Source of the DNA: Arcuatula senhousia
Taxonomy: Eukaryota; Mollusca; Bivalvia; Mytilida; Mytilidae
DNA length: 64,000 nucleotides
Reading direction: 5' to 3'
Assembly (NCBI GenBank): GCA_963971305.1
Contig: OZ020307.1
Coordinates: 49,969,702-50,033,701, forward strand
Shown: positions 1-10,300 of the stretch, in pieces
Layout of the letters: the number at the start of each line of letters is the position of its first letter
Position numbering within the stretch: the stretch's first letter is position 1
Position numbers and translations under genes: made by a program
The notes under the pieces: generated by a model
What the model was told of the DNA's origin: nothing
Seen by the model: the letters and a program-made list of their open reading frames with translations, nothing else
Database searches by the model: none

Positions 1-460
1 TCATGTATGTCAATCAAATCAAACTAAAAAAAAATCATTGGCAAAATTACTGGGCATATTTGGGCGTTTTTATTTCAAACAATTCCAGAACAAGCATACA
101 AAAGAAGATTAATTGTTACTAATCATGAACGGATCAAAACCACTGTTGTGCTTGCTAGTTCTTGGTAAATGCATTATAAAGATAATTTGTTTATATGGTG
201 CAAAACTATCCTTTAAAATAAAACGCACCGAAATTTCTGAAAATTCTTTTTTATTATTATTCTTTACGGTAATTTCTACACACAAGTATTGATATCACCG
301 TTGGTTCACCTCAGGGTGAATAAAAATGCCCCATTGCAGAAGATCCGATCATAAAGGTGGTACCACACTGAAAAAAATCATCTGATTTCCAATAATAAAT
401 ATAGTTCTTGGTTTGCTTGGGATTTTTTCTATTGTATAAAAACCCTCTCTTATTTGACAG
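1..460. other. Non-coding sequence upstream of Ig exon
   Basis: AT-rich sequence with no convincing exon. It ends in a pyrimidine-rich tract and TTTGACAG splice acceptor feeding the Ig exon, so it is probably intronic. Earlier exons of the gene would lie left of the window. Confidence 0.5.
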
Positions 461-727
461 ATCCTGCTCGGAAACCATTCATCAGAGTAGAGATCGTTGC
501 AAACAATTCCCTCCAATTAGCCTGTATGAGCGCGGGAAATCCAGAGCCTAGTTACCTATGGTACATGTTCCCTGATGCCGACACAAATACTGCAGATTTG
601 TATGCCTTTGGACAGAATATCACAGTTTACAATGTCACCATGCCCCAAGTATTTATTTGCAGAGTTAACAACACTATAGAAGGAAGGACTTACATCAAAA
701 AAACCAACATCTCCATCTTACCAAAGG
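461..727 (+). CDS. Ig-like domain exon of a cell-surface or secreted protein
   Basis: A 267-nt exon (89 codons) bounded by acceptor TTTGACAG and donor GTAGTT, phase 1 at both ends, the usual phase of extracellular Ig-domain cassettes. The translation has the I-set pattern: a strand-B cysteine in LQLACMSAGNPEPSYLW, the core tryptophan (LWYM) and a strand-F cysteine in QVFICRV. NIT, NVT, NNT and NIS sequons suggest a glycosylated extracellular domain. No transmembrane segment or other domain is visible, so the specific IgSF member cannot be named. The remaining 5' exons must lie outside the window. The domain call is strong; the gene identity is unknown. Confidence 0.75.
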
Positions 728-1094
728 GTAGTTAATTTAGGTTAATCTAGAAATAGATATTAGTTCAGTTGTGCAGATAAATCTATATACATCTGGTAAA
801 CCTCACTTGGAGGAGTTCATGAGAGATTTACAACACTTACCAAGGTTCACGTAAACATGATAAAGTTGGTTTAGGCATTTAAATAGGATATGTTTAATCC
901 GGTGAAGAAAAAAGTTTCGATTATGTTTTGTACAAACGATTTTCTATTTTTGTGATTTAATCGTACCGAAACCACAAATATTAAAAAAAAATTACGCAAA
1001 CTCACCTTACTTGGGATGATCTAGCTATAAATCAATCAGCGACTGAACATAGCCAACAGCATTCACAGTAGACCAGAAGCCGATGATTGCCTTT

Positions 1095-1599
1095 ACCTAA
1101 CACAAGTGATTTTCCTTTTCGTTTTTCGTTTTTCAAATTTTTTTTTCAAAATTTTTTTTTTCGATTTTTTTTTTTTTTTTAGATTTTGAATAGGAAAATG
1201 ACCCATTTTCCTTTTCGTTTTTCATTTTCCTTTTCGATTTTGAATAGGAAAATGACTCATTTTCCTTTTCGTTATTCATTTTCCTATTCAAAATCTAAAA
1301 AAAAAACGAAAAAAAAAATTTGAAAAAAAAATTTGAAAAGGAAAATGAATAACGAAAAGGAAAATGGGCCATTTTCCTATTCAAAATCGAAAAGGAAAAT
1401 GAAATACGAAAAGGAAAATGAATAACGAAAAGGAAAATGAGTCATTTTCCTATTCAAAATCGAAAAGGAAAATGAAAAACGAAAAGGAAAATGGGTCATT
1501 TTCCTATTCAAAATCTAAAAAAAAAAAAATCGAAAAAAAAAATTTTGGAAAAAAAATTTGAAAAACGAAAAACGAAAAGGAAAATCACTTGTGTTAGGT
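1095..1599. mobile_element. 505-bp foldback element with 9-bp target duplication (Mutator-like)
   Basis: The element begins ACCTAACACAAGTGATTTTC and ends with its exact reverse complement; the perfect terminal inverted repeat is over 45 bp. It is flanked by identical 9-bp direct repeats ATTGCCTTT at 1086-1094 and 1600-1608. The interior is made of TTTTCCTTTTCG-type blocks and five small palindromes of the form GGAAAATG-NNN-CATTTTCC, so almost the whole element is self-complementary. A 9-bp duplication is typical of Mutator-like transposons; this copy is non-autonomous and encodes nothing. A short open frame at 1491-1676 is low-complexity and not a gene. Confidence 0.85.
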
Positions 1600-1664
1600 A
1601 TTGCCTTTTTGCATTTTGCCATTTGTTTCATACTTTATGTAATGAATCATGCTCTTTATTTAAG

Positions 1665-1703
1665 GTACCTCTGTGAGTGCTAATGTAGGAGACAATTTAG
1701 CAG
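1665..1703 (+). CDS. Candidate 39-nt micro-exon after the Ig exon
   Basis: A TTTATTTAAG acceptor and CAG/GTATGA donor enclose 39 nt, phase 1 at both ends, matching the phase of the Ig exon at 461-727. It would add the linker GTSVSANVGDNLA. Phase agreement is the only support; such short matches arise by chance. Confidence 0.3.
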
Positions 1704-2156
1704 GTATGAACAATAATTAAATAAGATTCTGTTCATTGAGACAGAGAGGAAAAATAACCAAAGCAAACACTCTCCATATAATACCAGTGAAGATAATGGA
1801 ACGCATTGCACTCGTGTTTATAGCAAAAGAGTAGGCAAATACATATTTTGAAGATAACAAGATATGGACATTCATTGGCTATAATTTTCCTCATCTATAA
1901 TGTGGCTTTTAAAGAAAGGGTCATGCAGTTAAAAATGATTGACAGTTTGTATGTCGGTTAAATATTTAAACTGAAGAATAGCAATTAAAAAAAAACACTG
2001 CTTATTTGCGTTATTCTGTTTGTTTGGTTTGTCTTTTTTTAGGGGGAGGGGCAGTAAATCATGCTTGAACGTGATTTTTTTAATATTGCACATTTACGAA
2101 TTTTGTATTGACTTCAATGTGCTTCATAACCCTGTGTTAACGTATTTTTCTTTCAG

Positions 2157-2235
2157 TCAACGATCCAACATAGAGTTAAAACGGTTACGGAATTCAGTCC
2201 AAAGTGTATTTGAGGAGCAAACATCGAAATATTAA
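2157..2235 (+). CDS. Possible terminal exon of the Ig-domain gene
   Basis: A strong acceptor (TATTTTTCTTTCAG) ends at 2156. In phase 2 the sequence reads a charged helical tail (QRSNIELKRLRNSVQSVF..) to TAA at 2233-2235. In the phase of the preceding micro-exon (1) it stops after five codons, so either an exon is unseen between them or this is mostly 3' UTR. A possible AATAAA lies at about 2871. Confidence 0.3.
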
Positions 2236-3772
2236 GATTTTTCCTGAGAATGTAGTTTTCAGAAATCCATCAAAAATATTGTTGGATTGTGTTCGTGATG
2301 CACCGACATTGACCTCCTTAGTGTTTCAATTTTTAGAGTCGATGTACATAGAGAAGAAAGGCCTTCCCACTTTATTTCATCATTTTTTTTAATTAAATCA
2401 TATTTTACATTTTGTGCTGTTTTTTTATTATTTTGTCCCAAAAGCAAAGTTGATCGTAAAATAGGATCTATTCACTCATTATAGAAATGGAAAAATGGAA
2501 ATACTAAACAAATTGTTGTGATAAGTTTTCATTTCAAATTCTTCTATTCTAATATATTATGTATGGAAATTAACAAGGCTATACAGGTGCGTTGCTCCTC
2601 CGTAGCACCTGGGTCGACTGTCGGTTTGATATGAGTTTGATTGTTCTTTTTTTTCTTTTACTATGGCTTAGTAATAGTCAGACTACCTTTTTTCAGTATA
2701 GTCCCTTTAAGGATTCATAGTGGAGAATTTAGTAGTCGTATGTGTATGATAGAGTTCGGGTGCGGTTGCTTTATATCAAACAAATATGGGTAATAAGTGA
2801 TAAACATTGCATCCCTAAAACAGAAAAAAAATCTGTCTTATTATTTAAACGTGTAGATAATTTGTATCCAATAAATAAAGTGTGATTTCATTTTAAGGAA
2901 ATTTTCTAAAATCTTGTTAAAAAAAATGGTAATCCCCTGCCTTTACATAATTTTTTTTATGTAGATAAGTGGACCTAGAACATTAAAGAAAGAATTTCAA
3001 CTATGTATGATAGAAGTTGTAGTTTTTAGGAATAAGGAAGTCTAAAAAGGTTTACATGTTGTTTAAATGCTCATTTTATACTTGATATAACATGTTTATA
3101 TGAAGGAAGATTCAAACGTTAACAAAATCTTGGTCGAATGTGGAATAAGTACGCTAGGACATTGCGATGACGAAACCGGTTAATCTGTTCAAACCCCTAC
3201 AGAATTATTTCTACGACAAAAAATACAAAATTAACTGAAATTGGATGTTATGTACAATACCAAACTCATGAAAATGCCTTTAAACATGTTAAAAACACAA
3301 TTAAACATGACAAATGGGGAAATTCGCACAGTATCAAGATTATAACAAGCGCACAGTATCAAGATTGTGGCAAGTGTATGCAACCGTTTGTTTCTTTTAA
3401 ACCTAACTTTTCATACTGACTTGGGGATGAATAAGCTCATAAATCCATTTCGAGTTTATGTAAATTTGAGAGGGGCCTTCGTAGCTTCCCCCATTGAACA
3501 AACTTACAGTCATTGAACTAAAGAACAGGTTATTTACACGACTCTCCCTCTATGTATATCGGCCAACCATTTTTCAGCACCTTTAAAAAACTAGCATCGT
3601 TCTTTGAGACTATACTTACCAATCCATTAAATTTTAAATGCTGGCAAGGATAGAACATAGGTCCTTAGTGTTTGATGTGCGCTTATCACTCCAGCAACGT
3701 CTATTTTACCGAATAAATAATAAGTAAAGTAGAAACTAAACAAGATTAAAGAATCATTTTGTGATTTCTATT

Positions 3773-3774
<2 letters not shown>
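2236..3774. other. Non-coding, AT-rich
   Basis: No exon, RNA gene or structured repeat recognised. It includes one copy (near 3139) of the 12-mer TRTGGAATAAGT that recurs in the window, and a short direct repeat GCACAGTATCAAGATT (near 3325 and 3351). Confidence 0.5.
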
Positions 3775-3810
<36 letters not shown>

Positions 3811-3833
3811 TGTTATCATTATCATCATCGTCG

Positions 3834-3885
<52 letters not shown>

Positions 3886-3965
3886 AATTATCATCATCAT
3901 CATAATTATCATCATTATCATCATCATCATCATCATCATCGTCGTCGTCGTCGTCGTCGTCATCA
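3774..3965. repeat. (CAT)n / ATC trinucleotide microsatellite
   Basis: About 190 bp of CAT repeats with scattered TTA and TCG variants, including a run of CGT near the right end. The open frames across it (poly-Ile on one strand, poly-Met on the other) are translation artefacts. Confidence 0.95.
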
Positions 3966-4393
3966 TCTCAGCAATGGGGCCATGCTTGCCAGCTGCTTGT
4001 GTAATATTGATGATTGGAAAATAAACACTGTTTCTTGTTTCAGTGTGAGGTTGGATTGTGTGTAGCCCTGGCTTGGTTTCTAGAACGGAAGGCTGCTTGT
4101 CTAGAGTGCATTTCATTTTGTATTTGTTTACATTTGCTTTTTATAGTTTTTGAGATAAAGTTTATGATGTGTGTTTGATCTTTTCATTACCATTAGAGCC
4201 ATATATTAGAATAGATTTAAACTGATTGGTGAAATATCCCAATATTTTCATATAGCTCAGATGATTATAAAGTCAAAAACAAAATCATTTGAAGAAATTC
4301 AGAAGACCAAAGAATTACTATCTATTTGCCTTATAGAACTAAAAATGTGGCAAGATTGTTTAAGTTTGTAAGGTGTATGTAAATATATATTTT

Positions 4394-5104
4394 AGTCCCC
4401 TACCGCGACAAAAGCCGAAGGGGACTATAGGTTTGCGCTCTGTCCGTCTGTCTGTCTGTCCGTCTGTCCGTCTGTCACGCCTCAGTTTTCCATGCTTTTT
4501 TTTCTTAACGCTTATAGATAATGAAATGATTTTTGGTATGTGATTTAACCATGATGATTTACAGATCAAGTTTGTGTTTCCTGTCGGTCCACAAATTTTT
4601 ATGGGAGTTATGGCCCTTTGAACTTTGAAAATTCACTAAAATATCAGTTTTTTGCACTTTTTTTTTGTAAACGCTTATAGAAAATGGAATGATTTTTGGT
4701 CTGTGAGTTAACCATGATGAGTTACAGATCAAGTTTGAGTCTCGTGCCGGTCCACGAATTCTTATGGGAGTTATGGCCCTTTGAACTTTGAAAATTCACC
4801 AAAATATCAGTTTTCCGCATTTTTTTTTTTTTATACGCTTATAGATAATGAACTGATGTTTGGTCTGTGAGTTAACCTTGATGAGTTACAGATCAAGTTA
4901 GAGTTTCGTGCCGGTTGACAATTTTTTATGGGAGTTATTGCCCTTTGAAATGTGAAAATCCATTGCAATTTTCTTTTCTACACTTTTTTATTGTTCCTTG
5001 TAGATGATAAACTGATCAAGTTTAGGTATTCATTTGTTTGACAAATTGTTACCAGTAACTGAAATATGAGGCCGGTAGGGGACTATGTATTGTTTTGCAA
5101 TACT
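4394..5104 (+). mobile_element. Tandem-core interspersed element, (CCGTCTGT)n type
   Basis: It starts with AGTCCCCTACCG and a short hairpin, passes into a CCGT/CTGT microsatellite (4439-4475), then about three diverged copies of a roughly 162-bp core (phrase GGGAGTTATGGCCCTTTGAA), and ends with the complement CGGTAGGGGACT at 5073-5084. A small hairpin GTATTG-TTTTG-CAATAC follows. Hairpin, microsatellite, about 160-bp cores and 3' hairpin is the layout of bivalve pearl/Helentron-associated elements. Non-coding. Confidence 0.7.
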
Positions 5105-5312
5105 CTCAGAATGCTTGTTTCATATAAAATAAATATTTGAAAAGTACAACTTAAAATCCTTAATTAATAACACCACAAAAGAATTTTATCATAATTAATT
5201 TTGTAGAAAAGCAAATATGTAGTAAAAACGATAAGCAAAACTCTCATTCATTAACCGGTGGTCTTCAGTTAGTTTTTACAATTATACTTGACAAGTTGCC
5301 AAGTAGTCTAAT

Positions 5313-6022
5313 ATGATCTGGAGCTTTATAAAGAGCAAAAGATATGACAGCGCAGAAGTAGCACCTCTCAGAAACAGAGATGGACTCACCTTCTCTGACA
5401 ACAAAAAGAAAGCAGACATTATGAACAACCAATTTTCGTCTGTCTTTAATAGTAATGAAGAAAAGTCAACTATAAAAGAAATGAAATTTCAACCATTCCC
5501 AGCCATGGAAAACATCAACATATCTGAAAATGGCATACAAAAGTTACTATCCAACCTTAACATTTACAAGGCTTCAGGTCCTGATGAAATTCCAACAAGA
5601 TTACTCAAAACCGTTGCTTCAGAGATGTCATCACTTTTTACTATATTTTCCAGGGCTTATTTCAACGACGCTCAGTCAGATTTGTGATGAATGACTACAG
5701 AAGACCCAGTAGGGTAACATCCATGCTACAAGACCTCAACTGGACCACCCTACGTGAAAGAAGAGCTAAGAACAAAGCCATCATGCTCTTCCGCATAGTA
5801 CATGGCCTCATTGCAATTCCTACATTGCACTTACACCCCATGGCAACAACAGCAAGAGGCCATTATCAGAGGTTCTTAGAATCATTCGCCAGAACCCTAG
5901 TATATCGCCACTCATATTTCCCAGACACCATCAGAATCTGGCATGGACTTCCACAGCCACTAGTTAGCTGCACCACCCTGGAAGCATTCCGTGAGGGTGT
6001 GCGAGAGGTCCAGCTTCGATAG
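5313..6022 (+). pseudogene. Internally deleted LINE reverse transcriptase fragment
   Basis: The first open frame (5313-5687) has the N-terminal RT region of CR1/Jockey-type LINEs, including KASGPDEIPTRLLK. The second (to TAG at 6020-6022) is the far C-terminal region (RFVMNDYRRPSRVTSML, LNWTTLRERR, FPDTIRIWHGLPQ, LEAFREGV). In between, the catalytic palm with the YADD-type motif is absent. The two parts are joined in different frames near 5655-5675, so a large internal stretch has been lost. A stop lies just upstream of 5313. Dead copy; which LINE clade is uncertain. Confidence 0.8.
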
Positions 6023-6300
6023 ATGTGTTTATATGGGACGCAGTCCCACATATGTAGAAACTTCCAAAAGTTAATGGTTTGGTTTTTCTTCCAAACCGGA
6101 TGTGCCGAGTGCGCGCAAGCGCACTGGGCACGAATTTCTATGGGGCCAGAAATTCGATGCTTTTCTTTTAATAAATTTTAAAACTGACAGATCTAATAAC
6201 CACAGTTAGATTTCTTTTTAAAATATACAGAAGAATACGGATGGAAGGTCAAAACTAAACTCTCTAAATATACTTTTTCAAGGAAACTCTGGTTGTCAAA
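6023..6300. other. LINE 3' flank with small hairpins
   Basis: Just after the LINE stop is an inverted repeat, ATGGGAC-GCA-GTCCCAC (about 6033-6049), then a GC-rich block near 6100-6160 with further small palindromes (GCGCGCAAGCGC). A related GCTGCGTCCCAT string recurs near 6900, so 6030-6910 may be one uncharacterised repeat. Confidence 0.35.
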
Positions 6301-6323
6301 GAGATGAAATGATCACGCCAAGT

Positions 6324-6333
6324 TCTCGCGAGA
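6324..6333. promoter_or_regulatory. TCTCGCGAGA palindrome
   Basis: A perfect TCTCGCGAGA, a motif known in animal CpG-type promoters (bound by ZBTB33/Kaiso-class factors in vertebrates). It is about 1 kb upstream of the proposed SF1 start and could belong to it or to a divergent transcript. A CRE palindrome TGACGTCA is also present at 6726-6733. Confidence 0.35.
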
Positions 6334-7297
6334 ATGGTCATTGTAAACAGGTGCGTTAGGAACAATCGTGATTACTGATTGTTTACTAATAATTCAACCA
6401 ATTTATGGCGATGTTTAAGCGGGTGTTTTAGACAATAACAATAAAAGATAAAGCTTTACAACACTGACTAGAAAAAAAAGTATGGTCTTACCTCAGGCTT
6501 AGCTGATCATGGAGATTTTTTAATCAATCCTGTGCATGTTCCAGTGTTTTTTTCCAAAATCCTGATTGAAACAAGTCGTCATTTTCTGCCAGGTTTTTAT
6601 ATCAATTTTCTCCACCCAATACTTCTAAAAAGATATATTGGTATACAGAAAATCAACCAAAAGCTGACCGAAAAATGGTTGCTTTGTTTACTTCTGCTGG
6701 AGCGCGAAATACTCTGACCGGGAAATGACGTCATTGATAACGTAACACCAAAAGAAGGTTATTTCGTCCCGTCAACGTCATCCTATTATATTTTGATACT
6801 ATTTTAGAATGTTACAAATATTTGTAATTTGCACAAATAATTCGATATCGGTAATTATTAGTTATTGATCAATGACATTTTTGACAACTATTTTCTAAAG
6901 CTGCGTCCCATTTTAGGTTGCACCTATTATCATATTATGTTTTATCCAGTTTTTAAAATTGTATAGCACTTTATATATCAGCACGGATGTTTTTCTCACA
7001 TCAAGGTCGCACCAAGTTTGAATATACTCTATACGAGGACTGGACTTTAACGGAAGAAGGAGAATTTTTGTTTATGTTTTATGTCAAGTTTTTTTATGTT
7101 AGGTTATAATTAGGAAACTATGAAAGTTAATGCTCACATAAATTTGCACTTGTGTAACTTGTAAAAGTGACACTCGTTGTGCCTAAATGTCACATAGGAA
7201 GGCGGTGCTCCTAATAAGAGGAGTAGCTTATAAAAGTAGGTTAATGGTGCGGTGCTTTTTTTGTTTTGTGTCTGGTCGTAGATTAAACTCTTTGTAG

Positions 7298-7330
7298 GTC
7301 ACGTGATATCGAGTGTACGTCGCCATTTTT
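7298..7330 (+). promoter_or_regulatory. Proposed SF1 core promoter (E-box and YY1-like site)
   Basis: GTCACGTGA (7298-7306) is a perfect USF/MITF-type E-box, and CGCCATTTT (7321-7329) matches the YY1 consensus often found at housekeeping transcription starts. Both lie within 65 bp of the proposed SF1 start codon at 7360. Placement is inferred from motif proximity. Confidence 0.45.
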
Positions 7331-7359
7331 ATTCGTCAGCGACACGCCAAGAAAGAAGA

Positions 7360-7399
7360 ATGTATCAGTCAAATAAACGACCTTATGACTATGGAAATA
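7360..7399 (+). CDS. SF1: SF1 exon 1 (proposed start)
   Basis: The ATG opens [13 protein letters not shown], and the exon is closed by a weak donor (ATA/GTATGA) in phase 1, exactly the phase exon 2 needs; joined, the split codon is Asn followed by FTSAGQQ. As I recall the human gene, its short first exon also ends just before the FPS of FPSKKRKR, so the junction looks homologous. The upstream E-box and YY1-like site fit. No other ATG with a phase-1 donor was noticed nearer exon 2, but the donor is imperfect. Confidence 0.5.
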
Positions 7400-10300
7400 G
7401 TATGATATAGAAATCATTTTAGACACTACTATTTTATTTGACAACAAAGTGTTAAAATCCTTGCAATTAAAGTAGAATAGTCATGTTATTTACTGGCTAC
7501 CCATGTCGATGACCCACGGGACAGACACGTGCACTGCCGTATGCAGTGTCTTTCCTCTCTAGACTCTAAGCAGACATGTCGAAATTTATTGACGGTCTAT
7601 CTGACCGAATGTCATGTTTTGGCTTTTCTCTCTTTATGTTCATCAAAAATTTTCCAAATTTTCGGTCTGACTGAATCAAATTTTTGTCTGATATTTTTTC
7701 ATACATGTGATTCTCCCGCCGGGAGACGAAATCTCCTGACTTTTTTATCCATCTCCCGTTCTCCCGACTTTTTGTGTAATCTCCCGCTTTTTCAAATATA
7801 GACCTTTTAATTGTTCAGTCATAAAACATTTCCGTTGTTTTAGGGGGTTGTCAATTAGGTAGACGTTAATTTAACAGGTAAAGGTGTTAATTAAAGGTTT
7901 ATTGCCATAATTGACCTGATGATTGAGATTAATCAGTGAAGCCATGTATATTTGGCACACGCTAGCGCCCCCAATTGACATTGAAATGCAATTTTAATGA
8001 GCTTTGAAATTCTCCCGCTTTTTGGTCCAATCTCCAGCCAAAAAATTCAAAATCTCCAGCTTTCTCATCACAGATCCGTCACATGTATGTTTTTTAAACA
8101 AATTTCACTAGACTATCCTGACCAGTGCTCAATAACTACCAGTGCGCAATAATTTGCTCTTAATTTAAAACGCTGGAATTTTGGTTTAGTTTGTAAGAAT
8201 TACATGTAATCTGCACTTTTAACGCAACAAAACATTTAGAAAAGCTTCATCAGGCGGTGGTGCCTAAAATGTGTAACCCGTACCATTTTTGGCCCATTTA
8301 CCCGTACCCGCACCTGTTCTCAATTTTGGCTCGTAAACAGCGAAGACGCGATCAAACTTTCTGAAATTGCACATGAAGATTTCTGATAAGTTATTCAATG
8401 ACCTGGTATCATTTGTTTTTCAAATCGTTATTCTTATTTTAAAAAATCGATGATGTTAGAAAATTTTGGTGCCTAAAATGTGTAACCGGAAGTTTACACT
8501 TAGACGCAGGTGCCAAAAAAATGATAACTTTTATCTTCTTTCAAATTTTAATTTTTTAATCGTTAATTGTTTTCTTGTAATTGTTTAATTGTTTCATGTT
8601 TATAACGAATCTTTTGGAAAATTGACTCTCAAACGAATCTGTTTAATCAAATTTTTTACATTAGAAATTATCAAAACTTTGGCCCGGATTTTCGCCGGGC
8701 ACGGGTAATTTGTAAACATTGGATAAAATCGTGATAGGTCCCTCGGTATAAAATAAAATTGTGAAACGGGTAGTTATTGTTTTCAAACAAAACTTTCAAA
8801 TAGTAAGTGCTGATATATTTTTGTTACTTTTTATACGACCGCAAAAAATTTGCGGACGTATTATGGTATGATGCTGTCGTCGTCGTTGTCGTCGTTGTCG
8901 TCGTCGTCGTTGTCTGTTAACTTTTTAGTGTTTCCACAATAACTTTAGTTCCAGTTATCCGATTGCTATGAAACTTTACAATGATGTTCCTTACCGTAAA
9001 AGGATGCATGGGATTGATTTTGGGGGTCCCCCCATTTTTTGTTTAGAAATTAGGGGCCAAAAAAGGGCCAAAAATACTACTTTTTTGTTTGTTTCCACAA
9101 TAACTTTAGTTCTAGTTATCCAATTGCTATGAAATTTGACTGTGATGTTCCTTACCATACAAGGATGAATGGGATTGATTTTGGGGGTCCCCCCTTTTTT
9201 TGTTTCGAAATTAGGGGCCCAAAAGGGGGAAAAAATTCAAATATTTTACTTGTTTCCACCATAACTTTGGTCCTAGTTGGCCTATTGCTGTGAAATTTGT
9301 CAAGAATGTGTCTTACAATAAAATAATGAACCTGATGAATTTTTGTGCCCCTCTTTTTTTCCGTTGTGTCATTAGGGGCCAAAAGGGGCCAAAATAAAAA
9401 CTTTTTTATTTGTGGTCCGATTTCGATATTTTTTTTTACATGTTTGTTCTTGTCAAATAGCGGATACAAAATTAAGAATTAATTTTTGCGACCCCCCCTT
9501 TTTCCCCCTATTACGTAATTAGGGGCCAAATGGGGCCAAAATCGAAACTTTTTTATTTTGGTCCGATTTTGAAATTTTTTTTTGCAAGTTTATTTTTGTC
9601 AAGTAGCGAATCCAAATTTGAGAATTTATTTTTGCGACCCCCACCCATTTTTCACCTGTTACGTAAAAATGGGCCAAAACTTTTTTATTTCTGGTCCAAT
9701 TTTGAAAATTTTTTTTGCATGTTTGTTCTTGTCAAATAGCGGATTCAAAATTAAGAATTAATTTTTGCGACCCCCCCTTTTTCCCCTTATTAGGTAAATA
9801 GGGGCCAAATGGGGCCGAAATTGAAACTTTTTTATTTCTGGTCCGATTTTGAAAATTTTTTTTGCATGTTTGTTCTTGTCAAATAGCGAATACAAAATTA
9901 AGAATTAATATTTGCGACCCCCCCTTTTTCCCCTATTACGTAATTAGGGGCCAAATGGGGCTTTTTTATTTGTGGTCCGATTTTGAAAATTTTTTTTGCA
10001 AATTTATTCTTGTCAGGTAGCGATTCTAAATTTAAGAATAAATTTTTGGGGCTGTAATCATAATTTTAAAAAAAATTCTGGTTCGATTTTTAATTTTTTC
10101 CCCAAACATTATTCTTTTAAAGAGTAGAATACAACATTCAAAATTAATTTATATTTTTAGCCCCTGGGTTGAAAGTCCATCAGAGAAGCATGTGTCAAAA
10201 ACCTTTGTCAGTCCACCATGGGCTGCATGTGTCCAGAACAATAGACTATCCATATTAGGCCTAAAACGTACAGGGTTCAACATGTTGCGGTCGTATCATG

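Noticed and set aside
3754..4116. 120-residue poly-Met/Thr and 87-residue poly-Ile open frames
   Set aside because: They are readings of the CAT microsatellite.
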